Below, one piece after another: positions 37,069 to 46,291 of a stretch of DNA of 64,000 nucleotides (position 1 is its first letter; every line of letters begins with the position of its first letter). The notes under the pieces were generated by a model. That model was given only the letters and a program-made list of their open reading frames with translations. It searched no databases and had not been told where the DNA came from. This DNA is from Microtetraspora glauca. Its GTDB lineage: Bacteria; Actinomycetota; Actinomycetes; Streptosporangiales; Streptosporangiaceae. The stretch lies in the NCBI GenBank assembly GCA_001570385.1, contig BBYL01000042.1:1-64000 (forward strand). The letters are read 5' to 3'. The position numbers and the translations under genes were made by a program.

Positions 37069-38643
37069 TCACATCCGGAAGACGCCGTACCCGACCGGGT
37101 CGAGCGGGGCGCCGGCCGCGGCGGACAGGGCCAGGCCGAGTACCGTGCGGGTGTCCACCGGGTCGATCACTCCGTCGTCCCAGAGCCGGGCGGTCGAGTA
37201 ATAGGGGTTCCCCTGGCGCTCGTACTGCGCGCGGATCGCGTCCTGGTCGGCGTCGCCCACGGTCGAGAGCACGTTCGCCGCCTGCTCGCCCCCCATGACC
37301 GAGATGCGGGCGTTCGGCCACATCCAGAGGAAGCGCGGCGAGTACGCCCGCCCCGCCATGGCGTAGTTGCCCGCGCCGAACGACCCGCCGATGATCACGG
37401 TGAACTTCGGCACCCGCGCGCAGGCGACGGCGGTGACCATCTTCGCCCCGTGCTTGGCGATGCCGCCCGCCTCGTACGCCCTGCCGACCATGAAACCGCT
37501 GATGTTCTGCAGGAACACGAGCGGGATCGACCGGCGGTCGCACAGCTCGATGAAGTGCGCGCCCTTCAGCGCCGACTCGGCGAAGAGGATGCCGTTGTTC
37601 GCGACGATCCCCACCGGGTGCCCGTGAATGCGCGCGAACCCCGTGACCAGGGTGGGGCCGTACTCCGCCTTGAACTCCAGGAACCTGCTGCCGTCGACGA
37701 TCCGCGCGACGACCTCCCGCACGTCGTACGGCGTGCGGGTGTCCTGCGGGACGATGCCGTACAGCTCGCCCGGGTCGTAGGCGGGCGGCTCGGCCGGCCC
37801 GGTCTCCCAGGCACGGGCCGTGCGGGGCGGCAGCGTCGCCACGATGTCCCGGACGATGCGCAGCGCGTGGGCGTCGTCCTCGGCGAGGTGGTCGGTCACA
37901 CCGCTGGTCCTCGCGTGGACCTCGCCGCCGCCGAGCTCCTCGGCGGTGACGGTCTCGCCGGTGGCCGCCTTCACCAGGGGCGGCCCGCCCAGGAAGATCG
38001 TGCCCTGGTTCCTGACGATCACGGCCTCGTCGCTCATCGCCGGGACGTACGCTCCGCCCGCCGTGCAGGAGCCGAGGACGGCCGCGATCTGCGCGATCCC
38101 CCGCGCGGACATGGTGGCCTGGTTGTAGAAGATCCGCCCGAAGTGCTCGCGGTCGGGGAACACCTCGTCCTGCTTGGGCAGGAAGGCGCCGCCCGAGTCG
38201 ACGAGATACACGCAGGGCAGGTGGTTGTCGAGAGCGATCTCCTGGGCCCGCAGGTGCTTCTTGACGGTGACGGGATAGTACGTACCGCCCTTCACCGTGG
38301 CGTCGTTGGCGACGACGACCACCTCGCGGCCGGACACCCGCCCGATGCCGGTGATGATGCCGGCGGCGGGCGCCTGCCCGTCGTAGAGCCCGTCCGCCGC
38401 GAGCGGCGACAGCTCAAGGAATCTGCCCCCGGGGTCGAGCAGCGCGTCCACCCGGTCCCTGGGCAGCAGCTTGCCCCGGGCGACGTGCCGCTCCCTTGCG
38501 CGCGGCGGGCCGCCCCGCGCCGCGACGGCCAGCCGCTCGCGCAGCTCGGCGGCCAGGCGCTCGCCCGCCTCCGCGTTGCGCTTGTACGGCTCGCCGCCCG
38601 GATCACAGGCGCTCCGCAGCACCGGCCACGGATTCGGCTCCAT
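37069..38643 (-). CDS. Methylcrotonyl-CoA carboxylase-type carboxyltransferase (beta) subunit
   Basis: A 524-residue carboxyltransferase with the features of the 3-methylcrotonyl-CoA type: KGGTYYPVTVKKHLRAQEIA at about 118-137 and DSGGAFLPKQDEVFPD (Phe154) at about 149-164. The oxyanion segment is LGSCTAGGAYVPAMSDE. ATG 38643 follows GGAGGT. It is the first gene of the leftward operon, and a 44-bp dyad lies immediately upstream, shared with the divergent TetR gene, so repression by that TetR protein is likely. Confidence 0.93.
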   Translation of the reverse strand: MEPNPWPVLRSACDPGGEPYKRNAEAGERLAAELRERLAVAARGGPPRARERHVARGKLLPRDRVDALLDPGGRFLELSPLAADGLYDGQAPAAGIITGIGRVSGREVVVVANDATVKGGTYYPVTVKKHLRAQEIALDNHLPCVYLVDSGGAFLPKQDEVFPDREHFGRIFYNQATMSARGIAQIAAVLGSCTAGGAYVPAMSDEAVIVRNQGTIFLGGPPLVKAATGETVTAEELGGGEVHARTSGVTDHLAEDDAHALRIVRDIVATLPPRTARAWETGPAEPPAYDPGELYGIVPQDTRTPYDVREVVARIVDGSRFLEFKAEYGPTLVTGFARIHGHPVGIVANNGILFAESALKGAHFIELCDRRSIPLVFLQNISGFMVGRAYEAGGIAKHGAKMVTAVACARVPKFTVIIGGSFGAGNYAMAGRAYSPRFLWMWPNARISVMGGEQAANVLSTVGDADQDAIRAQYERQGNPYYSTARLWDDGVIDPVDTRTVLGLALSAAAGAPLDPVGYGVFRM

Positions 38644-38661
38644 GCCGACCACCTCCGGCGA

Positions 38662-38705
38662 GTTAATGCCGACTAACATCACCTCGGATGTTAGTCACCA
38701 TTAAC
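38662..38705. promoter_or_regulatory. 44-bp nested dyad, probable TetR operator
   Basis: An inner inverted repeat GACTAACAT (38671-38679) / ATGTTAGTC (38688-38696) is nested within an outer pair GTTAATG (38662-38668) / CATTAAC (38699-38705). All are centred on the same point, and only the two-base links between inner and outer arms do not pair. It lies between the divergent carboxyltransferase and TetR genes, whose promoters must overlap it. Confidence 0.8.
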
Positions 38706-38728
38706 CGGCTCGTCTACCATTGCCTCTC

Positions 38729-39334
38729 GTGACGGCTCCCCGTACCCCTACCCGCAACAGGCGCGCCGAGATACTCCGGGCGGCGGCCGAACTGTTCGCG
38801 GCGCGCGGGTTCCACGGGGTGTCGATCGAGGACATCGGATCCGCCGTCGGCGTCTCCGGCCCCGCGATCTATCGCCACTTCAGCGGCAAGGAAGCCCTGC
38901 TCAGCGAGATCCTGCTCGACATCAGCGAGCGGCTGCGCGAGCAGGGAGCCCGCCTGGTCACCGCCCCCGCCGTGCCGGAGTCCCCCAGCGGCGACGCGTA
39001 CGCGCGGGCGGCACTGGACGCGCTGCTCCACGGGCACATCGACTTCGCGCTGGCCAACCCGGCACTGATCCGGGTGCACGAGCGGGAGCTGGACAACGTG
39101 CCCGAGTCGGCCCGCCGCCGGATCCGCCGCCTCCAGCGCCTGTACGTCGAGGAGTGGGTCACCGTGCTGAGCGAGCTCTATCCCGACTGCCCGCCGGCCC
39201 GGCTGCGCGCCGCCACCCACGCCGTCTTCGGGCTGCTCAACTCCACCCCGCGCAGCGCGGGCGAGCTGCCTCCGCAGGCCATGGCGCCGCTCCTGCACGG
39301 GATGGCCGTCGCCTCCCTGGCGGTGCTGGCCTGA
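38729..39334 (+). CDS. TetR-family regulator of the carboxylase operon
   Basis: A 201-residue TetR protein. The N-terminal helix-turn-helix (about 10-55) reads ILRAAAELFAARGFHGVSIE, with recognition helix region GVSGPAIYRHFSGKEAL; the ligand-binding domain is all-helical. GTG 38729 is the chosen start. A TACCAT hexamer about 10 bp upstream suggests a short or absent leader. It is divergent from the leucine-type operon across the 44-bp dyad, so it probably represses both and responds to an acyl-CoA intermediate. Confidence 0.9.
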   Translation: MTAPRTPTRNRRAEILRAAAELFAARGFHGVSIEDIGSAVGVSGPAIYRHFSGKEALLSEILLDISERLREQGARLVTAPAVPESPSGDAYARAALDALLHGHIDFALANPALIRVHERELDNVPESARRRIRRLQRLYVEEWVTVLSELYPDCPPARLRAATHAVFGLLNSTPRSAGELPPQAMAPLLHGMAVASLAVLA

Positions 39335-39350
39335 TCCCGCGGCGGCCCCG

Positions 39351-41564
39351 TCAGGCGAGGAGCTTGCGCGCGGCCTGCTCGATGTCCCACTCGGACATCA
39401 GCACCGTGTCCGCGGCGGCGCCCAGCGGGATGAAGCTGTCCTGGGAGGTGACCCGCGCGATCTGCCCGGAGAACCCGCCCTCGACCAGCGCGGTGATGAC
39501 GCTCTCGGAGACGCCGCCGCTGCGCCGGGTCTCGTCGGCGATCAGCACCTTGCCGGTCAGCTCGGCGGCGCGCAGCAGGTCCTCGACCGGAAGCGGGGAC
39601 AACCAGCGCAGGTCGAGCACCCGGCAGCTCATCTCCTCGGCGGTGAGCTTGACCGCCGCACGCAGGCTCATCCGCACCCCGTTGCCGAAGGTGACGATGG
39701 TCAGGTCGCGGCCGTCGCCGTACGAGCGGGCCCGGCCGATCGGGATGTGGGTCTCCGCCCAGCGGGCCGGAGGGACGTACGGCGAGAGCCAGCCGCCGTC
39801 GTCCTCGTCGAACAGGTCACGCGTGTGATACAGCGCGATGGGTTCGAGGAAGACGCAGACCCGGCCGTCGGCCCGCGCCGCGGCGAGGCAGGTGCGCAGC
39901 ATGGACGCGGCGTCGTCCGGCCGCGCGGGCACGGCCACGATCAGGCCGGGGATGTCGCGCAGCGCGGCGACCGAGTTGTCGTTGTGGAAGTGGCCGCCGA
40001 AACCCTTCTGGTAGGCGAGCCCGGGGACGCGGACGACCATCGGGTTGCGGAACGCCCCCCGGGAGAAGAACTGCAGCGACGACGCCTCGCCGCGGATCTG
40101 GTCCAGCGCGTTGTGGAGGTAGGCGAGGTACTGGATCTCGGGGACCGGCAGCAGCCCCGAGACGCCGGAGCCGAGGGCCAGCCCGAGAATGGACTGCTCG
40201 TCCAGCAACGTGTCGAAGACCCGCTCGGCGCCGAACTTCCGCAGCAGGCCGCGGCTGACGCCGTACACGCCGCCCTTCCTGGCGACGTCCTCGCCGAACA
40301 GCAGGACGCCGGGGTCCAGCGCCATCTCCTCGGCGAGCGTGCGGTTGATCGCCTGGGCGAGCGTGAGGCCGCCCTCCTGCTCGGGTGGCGTGCCGAAGAC
40401 CCGTTCCCGTACGGCGGGGCCGGCGACCCGGGTGGCCTCGGCGGCGACCCTGCGGGGGCTGGCGGGGGCGAGCGGGGCCATCACCTCGTGCGCCGAGGTG
40501 AGGCGGGGCCGCCGGGTGCACTCCATCGCCAGCTTGAGCACGTGCTCGCGCTCCGCCTCGTAGCGCGCGACCAGTTCGTCCGGCTCGGCGAGGCCGCCCT
40601 CCACGAGCAGCCGTGCCGTGCCGACGAGGGGGTCGCGCTCCAGGTCGGCGGCGATCTCTCTGCGGGTGCGGTAGGCGATCTCGACGTCGGAGCCGGCGTG
40701 CCCCATCAGCCGGACCGTGCTCATGTGCAGGAACGCGGGGGCGCGGGTGGACCGCACGTGCTCGGCGGCGGCGCGGGCGACGTCGTGGATGTCGGCGAGG
40801 TCGCACCCGTCGGCCCGGAAGTACGCCAGCAGGGGGTGCCTCGCGGCCTCGACCCAGCCGGGCGGGGTCCGCACGCTGATCCCGAGGCCGTTGTCCTCGC
40901 AGACGAACAGCACGGGGAGCTGGAGCCCCCGGAACGCGCCGTAGGCCGCCGTGTTGAGCCCGCTCAACGCCGACGCGTGGTTGACCGTGGCGTCGCCGAA
41001 GCTGCAGACGGCGATCGCGTCCTGCGGCCAGGGTGACGGCACGCCGAGGACACGCGCGCGGTCGATCGCGAAGCCGACGCCGACGGCCCGGGGCAGGTGG
41101 CTCGCGATCGTGGACGTCTGGGGGATCACCGCGAGGTCCGGATGGCCGAAGACCTTGTGCCTGCCTCCGGCGATGGGCTCCTCCGTCGAGGCGCTCAGCC
41201 CGAGGAGCACGTCGCGCAGGCCCTCCTCCGCCAGCCGGCCCGCCTGGGCGGAGCGTTCGAGATAGAAGGCGCCCGAGCGGTAGTGCAGCAGCGCCGGGTC
41301 GGAGGGGCGCAGCGCCGCGGCGACGGCGGCGTTCCCCTCGTGCCCCGACGAGCCGATCGTGTAGAAGCCCTCGTTCCGCTCCCGCAGCACGCGGGCGGCG
41401 ACGTCCAGGAGGCGGCTGCCGAGCTGGATCTCGAACAGCTCCCTGCAGCGTCTGCCCGTCAACGTCGTGCCGGGCCGTACGGGAAGGGCGGGGTCCTGGG
41501 AAGGTCCGGCGCTCAGGGCTCCCACAGCCTCGATGAAATGCGTCTCAACAGTGTCGCGGGCCAC
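39351..41564 (-). CDS. Fused alpha-beta E1 component of a branched-chain-type 2-oxoacid dehydrogenase
   Basis: A 737-residue thiamine-diphosphate enzyme in which E1-alpha and E1-beta are one chain. The alpha half (about 1-380) contains SSGHEGNAAVAAAL and the TPP motif FGDATVNHASALSGLN followed by CEDNG. The beta half (about 400-737) begins TLAQAINRTLAEEM and has LLFGEDVARKGGVYGVS. It probably decarboxylates branched-chain 2-oxoacids, which would feed isovaleryl-CoA to the operon next door. No E2 or E3 gene is present in the window. GTG 41564 lies 10 bp after CATAAT, which suggests a leaderless transcript; TTG 41567 is one codon earlier. Confidence 0.88.
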   Translation of the reverse strand: MARDTVETHFIEAVGALSAGPSQDPALPVRPGTTLTGRRCRELFEIQLGSRLLDVAARVLRERNEGFYTIGSSGHEGNAAVAAALRPSDPALLHYRSGAFYLERSAQAGRLAEEGLRDVLLGLSASTEEPIAGGRHKVFGHPDLAVIPQTSTIASHLPRAVGVGFAIDRARVLGVPSPWPQDAIAVCSFGDATVNHASALSGLNTAAYGAFRGLQLPVLFVCEDNGLGISVRTPPGWVEAARHPLLAYFRADGCDLADIHDVARAAAEHVRSTRAPAFLHMSTVRLMGHAGSDVEIAYRTRREIAADLERDPLVGTARLLVEGGLAEPDELVARYEAEREHVLKLAMECTRRPRLTSAHEVMAPLAPASPRRVAAEATRVAGPAVRERVFGTPPEQEGGLTLAQAINRTLAEEMALDPGVLLFGEDVARKGGVYGVSRGLLRKFGAERVFDTLLDEQSILGLALGSGVSGLLPVPEIQYLAYLHNALDQIRGEASSLQFFSRGAFRNPMVVRVPGLAYQKGFGGHFHNDNSVAALRDIPGLIVAVPARPDDAASMLRTCLAAARADGRVCVFLEPIALYHTRDLFDEDDGGWLSPYVPPARWAETHIPIGRARSYGDGRDLTIVTFGNGVRMSLRAAVKLTAEEMSCRVLDLRWLSPLPVEDLLRAAELTGKVLIADETRRSGGVSESVITALVEGGFSGQIARVTSQDSFIPLGAAADTVLMSEWDIEQAARKLLA

Positions 41565-41778
41565 AAGGCCGATTATGTCGCCAGGACACCCGCGCCGTCC
41601 GCAACAGTGATGACTATGTTGACGTCTTGTTGTCGGGAATCCCCCGAACGACACCAATCCATAACGACTCGCACTGGTTACTCAACCATCCACAGGGTTT
41701 GACCGTCTACTGGTAAAGGAAGACGTGGCACCCTCAAAGCCGCGTTCAACCCACCCGGGGAAGGATGGATCACCCGAG

Positions 41779-43107
41779 ATGTTGAAACGCATCAGTGCCG
41801 TCGCCGTGGCGTTGGCGCTGGGTGGTGTGGCGCTCGTCGCCGCGCCGGCCGGCGCGACCGCGGCTCCGGCGGCACCCACCGCACTCCAGGCGTCACCCGA
41901 TCCCGTCGTCGTGAACGACGGCGCGGGGAAGACGGCGACGTTCGGATTCAGCGCCGGGGAGGGCACGGGCACGGCCAGGCTCGTCGACCCCCTCGGCAAG
42001 AGCGTCCCCCTGACCGTGAGCGGCGGACCGAACTACACCGCGAGCTACACGTTCAAGTTCAGCGACGAGCCGGGCGCCTGGAAGCTGGTGGCCACGGCCA
42101 CCAAGGACGGCGCGTCGTCCGAGTCGAGCAAGGGGTTCTCGGTCCACTGGATCACGGACCTGGACTTCTCCGCCACCCCCGACGCCGTCGACCGCGGCGG
42201 CAAGGTCTGGCTGAGCGGCGCCCTGACGTACAAGGAGGGCGGAAGCTGGAAGGCCTACGACAAGCAGGCCGTCCAGATCGCGTTCAAGCCGGTCGGCGGC
42301 TCCTACAGCCAGGTCAGGACCGTCACGACCGACTCCCGCGGCCGGTTCCGCGTCGACCAGCAGGTGGACAGGTCGGGCTGGTGGCGGGCCGAGTACGCCG
42401 GCTCCGCCGAGACCGAGGGATCGGTCAGCGACAGCGACCGGGTCGACGTCCGGGAACGGGCGCGGGCCTCCCGCCTGTCGTTCGACGCCTCACCCGAGCC
42501 GGTGAACGCGGGCGGCACGCTGCGCCTGCGCGGCAAGGTCGAGGCGGGCTCCTGGAGCATCTGGGACCCGATCAGGGGCGCCAAGGTGAACCTGCTGTTC
42601 AAGGCGGACGGCGCCTACTCGTGGCGGTACGTCACCTCGGCCTGGACCGGCCGTGACGGCCGGTTCGCCGCCGACGTCACCGCGAACTCCTCGGGCTGGT
42701 GGCGCGCGGAGTACGCCGGCGGTAAGGGTCTGGGCGGCTCGCACGCGGACGACCACGTGGACGTGGTCCGGCCGCAGCCGGAACCCCCGGCGTCGCTGGA
42801 CACCCGCGTGATCTCGTTCAACGCCTATCCCGAGCCGGTGAAGTACGGCAAGTACCTCGCCTTCAAGGGCAAGCTCCAGGCGTGGGACGGCGGCTGGACC
42901 GGATACGGCCACCAGAAGGTCACCGTCTGGTTCAAGACGAAGTACGGCTCCTGGAAGTACGTGAAGAGCACCTGGACCAACGGGTCCGGCAAGTTCTGGA
43001 CCAAGACCAAGGCGTCGAAGTCCGGGTACTGGAAGGTCGTCTTCGCCGGCAACGACGAGGCCGACGGCTCCTACAGCGCCAGGGACTGGGTCCGGGTCAA
43101 GCGCTGA
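41779..43107 (+). CDS. Secreted protein with three repeated beta-sandwich domains
   Basis: A 442-residue exported protein. The signal peptide (MLKRISAVAVALALGGVALV, then an Ala-rich cleavage region) is followed by an Ig-like beta domain. Three related repeats of about 95-105 residues come next, each ending in a variant of SGWWRAEYAG or SGYWKVVFAG and beginning with an LSFDASPEPV-like strand. The function is unknown; the architecture suggests surface binding or a structural role. ATG 41779 places the signal peptide at the N-terminus. GTG 41725 has a closer AAGGA and would add 18 residues. It converges on the aldehyde dehydrogenase with a strong hairpin between. Confidence 0.82.
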   Translation: MLKRISAVAVALALGGVALVAAPAGATAAPAAPTALQASPDPVVVNDGAGKTATFGFSAGEGTGTARLVDPLGKSVPLTVSGGPNYTASYTFKFSDEPGAWKLVATATKDGASSESSKGFSVHWITDLDFSATPDAVDRGGKVWLSGALTYKEGGSWKAYDKQAVQIAFKPVGGSYSQVRTVTTDSRGRFRVDQQVDRSGWWRAEYAGSAETEGSVSDSDRVDVRERARASRLSFDASPEPVNAGGTLRLRGKVEAGSWSIWDPIRGAKVNLLFKADGAYSWRYVTSAWTGRDGRFAADVTANSSGWWRAEYAGGKGLGGSHADDHVDVVRPQPEPPASLDTRVISFNAYPEPVKYGKYLAFKGKLQAWDGGWTGYGHQKVTVWFKTKYGSWKYVKSTWTNGSGKFWTKTKASKSGYWKVVFAGNDEADGSYSARDWVRVKR

Positions 43108-43135
43108 CCTCCGGCGCTTGGGATACGGGATGACA

Positions 43136-43169
43136 CGACGGCCCGGGGCGGTGACGCCCCGGGCCGTCG
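43136..43169. terminator. Perfect 15-bp stem with GTGA loop, bidirectional terminator
   Basis: CGACGGCCCGGGGCG (43136-43150) pairs exactly with 43155-43169 around the tetraloop GTGA. It lies 28 bp after the secreted-protein stop and directly abuts the convergent aldehyde dehydrogenase stop. Confidence 0.75.
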
Positions 43170-43170
43170 G

Positions 43171-44529
43171 CTACAGCCGGAACACCTTCTTGTTCATGAA
43201 CTCCTCCATGCCCAGAGGGCCCAATTCGCGGCCGACGCCGGACAGCTTGATCCCGCCGAAGGGCAGGTCCGCCTGCGAACCGCCGGCCGCGTTGAGGTAC
43301 ACCATTCCCGCCTCGATCCGCGCGCCGACGCGTCGTGCCCGGTCGAGGTCGGCGCTGAAGACGCTCGAGCCCAAGCCGTACGGGGTGTCGTTCGCGAGCT
43401 CGATCGCCTCCGCCTCGCTGTTCACGCGGTACACGACCGCCACCGGGCCGAACAGTTCCTCGGAGTAGGCGTCCATCTCCGGGGTGACGTCCGTCAGCAC
43501 CGTCGGCTCCACGTAGGCGCCGGGACCCTCGACGTGGCGCCCTCCCACGCGCAGGGTCGCGCCCTGCCGGACGGCCGTCTCGATCTGGTCGACCAGGCGC
43601 TCCGCCGCCTCCTTCGAGGAGAGCGGCGCCAGCGTCGTGGCGGGATCCGTGGGGTCGCCGGGGGTGTACTGCGACATCTTCTTCGACAGCTTCTCCACGA
43701 ACTCGTCGTAGATGCCGGACATGATGATCATTCTCTTCGGCGCGTTGCATGCCTGCCCGGTGTTGCCCATCCGGGACGCGACCGCGATCTCCACGGTCTC
43801 GCCGAGGTCGTCCGCGTCCAGGATCACCATCGGGTCGGAGCCGCCCAGTTCCAGGACGACCTTCTTCAGGTTCTTGCCCGCCTCAGCCGCGACGGCCGCG
43901 CCCGCCCGCTCGCTGCCGGTCAGGGACACCCCCTGGATTCGGGGATCAGCGAGCGTCCACGCGATCTGGTCGTGGGTCGCGTAGACGTTGATGTACGCGT
44001 CCGCGGGTACACCGGCTTCGCGCAGCAGCGACTCGATCGCGGCGGACGACTTGGGGCAGTTCGGCGCGTGCTTGAGCAGGATGGTGTTACCCAGCACGAG
44101 GTTCGGCGCGGCGAACCGGGCCACCTGATAGTACGGATAGTTCCACGGCATGATCCCGACCAGCACCCCGATCGGGCACTTCTGGATGACGGCCTCACCA
44201 CCCTTGATCGTCAATGGCTCGTCGGCCAGCAGCGATTCACCGTTCTCGGCGTAGTAGGTGAAGATGTCGACGACCGTCGCCAGCTCGCCCTTGCCTTCCT
44301 CGATCCGTTTGCCCATCTCCGTCGTGATGATGGCGGCCAGCTCGTCGGTCCTCTCCGCGAAGAGCTCCGCGGCCCGCTTCACGATTCCGGCCCGTTCGGC
44401 GACCGGCCTTTCCCTCCACGACAGGTAACCGCGATGCGCGCGATCGATCGCGTCCCGGATCTCGTCGTCCGTCGCGGTTGCGAAGTTCTCGACGACCTCA
44501 CCGGTTGCCGGATTCGTGACCTTGTACAT
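43171..44529 (-). CDS. NAD(P)-dependent aldehyde dehydrogenase (succinate-semialdehyde-dehydrogenase-like)
   Basis: A 452-residue aldehyde dehydrogenase. It has the cofactor segment GIMPWNYPYYQV, catalytic base Glu227 in LELGGSDP and nucleophile Cys261 in GNTGQACNAPKR. The sequence is close to the GabD/Sad-like group that acts on semialdehydes. It is the last gene of the leftward arm of the catabolic island, after a FAH-family gene (79-bp gap), so the substrate may be a semialdehyde from the same pathway. ATG 44529 follows GGAGAGG. It is a second aldehyde dehydrogenase besides the 2,5-dioxovalerate-type enzyme at 54201. Confidence 0.92.
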   Translation of the reverse strand: MYKVTNPATGEVVENFATATDDEIRDAIDRAHRGYLSWRERPVAERAGIVKRAAELFAERTDELAAIITTEMGKRIEEGKGELATVVDIFTYYAENGESLLADEPLTIKGGEAVIQKCPIGVLVGIMPWNYPYYQVARFAAPNLVLGNTILLKHAPNCPKSSAAIESLLREAGVPADAYINVYATHDQIAWTLADPRIQGVSLTGSERAGAAVAAEAGKNLKKVVLELGGSDPMVILDADDLGETVEIAVASRMGNTGQACNAPKRMIIMSGIYDEFVEKLSKKMSQYTPGDPTDPATTLAPLSSKEAAERLVDQIETAVRQGATLRVGGRHVEGPGAYVEPTVLTDVTPEMDAYSEELFGPVAVVYRVNSEAEAIELANDTPYGLGSSVFSADLDRARRVGARIEAGMVYLNAAGGSQADLPFGGIKLSGVGRELGPLGMEEFMNKKVFRL

Positions 44530-44608
44530 CCGTGTTCCCCTCTCCTGAAACGAATCCCGGCCACTCCACGCCGAGGGTGGCCGAACACGCCGTGCGTCCC
44601 CTGGCCGG

Positions 44609-45775
44609 CTAGACGAGTCCCCGAGCGCGCAGGCTCTTCACCAGAGCCCAGATCCCGGCTTCCCAGCGAGGGGCGGACTCGGCATGATCCACCGTGTTCA
44701 CCAGCACCCCCAGCCGAGGGGTGGCGATGCGCACGACGTCGCCGAGCAGGTGCGTGAATCCCGCGCCCGGAGCGAACCGGTCCTGAGTCGGCGCGAACAG
44801 CGTTCCGGTGAACAGAACGAATCCGTCCGGATACTGGTGGTGGTCTCCGTAGGCGTGATGGATCAGCTCGACGGGGTCGCGGCTGATGTTCTTCATAGAG
44901 CTGGCCCCGTCCAGGACGAAGCCGTCCTCTCCGGTCACCGTGAGGGTCACGTCGAGGTCGCGGACGTCGTCCATGCCGAACGCGTCGTCGAACAGCCGCA
45001 CGAACGGGCCGATGGCGCAGGAAGCGTTGTTGTCCTTCGCCTCGGTGAGCAGCAGGGCGCTGCGCCCCTCGAAGTCGCGGAGGTTCACGTCGTTGCCGAG
45101 CGTCGCGCCCACCGGTGTGCCGTCCGAGCGCACCGCCAGGACGACCTCCGGTTCCGGGTTGTTCCAGGAGGACCGGCTCAGCACACCGATCGACTGGCCG
45201 GTACCCACCGAGGACAGCACGGGCGCCTTCGTGAAGATCTCCGGGTCGGGCCCGATGCCGACCTCCAGGTACTGCGACCAGAGGCCTTCTCGCAGCAGGA
45301 CCTCCTTCACCTGCTCGGCGCTCTCCGTGCCGGGCTTGACCGCGGAAATCGCACCGCCGACGACCTCGGCGAGTTGCTCCCGGATCGCGACCGCCCGTGA
45401 CGCGTCACCCTTCGCCCGCTCTTCGATCACGCGCTCGATCATGCTCTCGACGAACGTCACCCCAGCGGCCTTGATCACCTGCAGGTCGATCGGTGACAGC
45501 AGCCTGGGAACCGAGCGGTCCCTCTCGTCGGCGAACGCGGCGGCCAACTGCTCCAATGACCACCGGCGCCGCCCCGCCCGCGCCGAGGCGACCGCGTCGT
45601 GCAGGTCCTCTCGCTCGAACAGGGTCGAGACGGTGGGCTCGACGTCGGTGATCTCGACCACCTCCGTGCCGTCGACCACCACCACGCAGGGCCCCTGCGA
45701 CTCGGGGTCGAAAACGCGGCCCACCAGAGTGGCCGACTCCGCGTCTCTGGGCAGAATCTCCTCAACGGAAATCAT
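44609..45775 (-). CDS. Fumarylacetoacetate hydrolase (FAH) family protein, possible 2-keto-3-deoxy-pentonate dehydratase
   Basis: A 388-residue FAH-superfamily protein. The catalytic domain contains NPEPEVVLAV with the metal-binding Glu pair, GNDVNLRDFEGRSALLL, and a TGTLFAPTQDRF segment. The length is close to XylX-like FAH proteins (about 385-390 aa) that dehydrate 2-keto-3-deoxy-pentonates to 2-oxoglutarate semialdehyde, and longer than typical isomerase or hydrolase members. An aldehyde dehydrogenase of the 2,5-dioxovalerate type in the divergent operon would oxidise that product. Hydrolysis of a diketo acid is an alternative. The assignment is inferred from length and context. Confidence 0.78.
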   Translation of the reverse strand: MISVEEILPRDAESATLVGRVFDPESQGPCVVVVDGTEVVEITDVEPTVSTLFEREDLHDAVASARAGRRRWSLEQLAAAFADERDRSVPRLLSPIDLQVIKAAGVTFVESMIERVIEERAKGDASRAVAIREQLAEVVGGAISAVKPGTESAEQVKEVLLREGLWSQYLEVGIGPDPEIFTKAPVLSSVGTGQSIGVLSRSSWNNPEPEVVLAVRSDGTPVGATLGNDVNLRDFEGRSALLLTEAKDNNASCAIGPFVRLFDDAFGMDDVRDLDVTLTVTGEDGFVLDGASSMKNISRDPVELIHHAYGDHHQYPDGFVLFTGTLFAPTQDRFAPGAGFTHLLGDVVRIATPRLGVLVNTVDHAESAPRWEAGIWALVKSLRARGLV

Positions 45776-45841
45776 CAGCTCACTTCTCTTGTCCGGTCCA
45801 TGTCCACCGCCCCGACTGCTACGCGAGACGGCGTCGTCGCA

Positions 45842-46291
45842 CTAGCTGTTCGATTCGGGGACGCCGTCGTGCGCGTCCACCCCGCCTGGCTCGCCACCGT
45901 CGTACCAGGCGAAGAACTCCCAGAACTCGCCGCACGGGCCCGCGAAGTAGACGCACCTCGCGTTCCAGGGGTAGTCCATCGGCGGCCGATAGAACTCGAC
46001 ACCGCGAGCCAGCAGGCGTTCGTACATCTCGTCGATGGCAGCCGGTGACCCAAGCTTCACGGCGACCATGACGCCGTGGCCTTCCGGCTCGGTCCGCTGC
46101 GCGGGAACCCCCGTGGTCTCGCGGATCCTCTCGGCGTCCCACAGGGCGAGGATGGGGCCCGGCCCCTCGAAATCCGCGAACCCGGGCATCCGGTGCGCGA
46201 GGCGGTAGCCGAGTTTCTCCGTGTAGAAGGCGATCGCCTTCTCCATGTCGCGGGTGACCAGGCAGATGTCAGTGACGATCGGATTCGGCAT
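45842..46291 (-). CDS. VOC-family (glyoxalase/dioxygenase fold) protein
   Basis: A 149-residue vicinal-oxygen-chelate protein with paired beta-alpha-beta-beta-beta modules. DICLVTRDMEKAIAFYTEKLGY begins the first, and VYFAGPCGEFWEFFAWY ends the second with a metal-binding-type Glu. The reaction cannot be told from sequence; lyase, isomerase or resistance functions occur in the family. The ATG follows the TAG of the deaminase-like gene directly, so the two are in one operon with the importer genes. Confidence 0.83.
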   Translation of the reverse strand: MPNPIVTDICLVTRDMEKAIAFYTEKLGYRLAHRMPGFADFEGPGPILALWDAERIRETTGVPAQRTEPEGHGVMVAVKLGSPAAIDEMYERLLARGVEFYRPPMDYPWNARCVYFAGPCGEFWEFFAWYDGGEPGGVDAHDGVPESNS

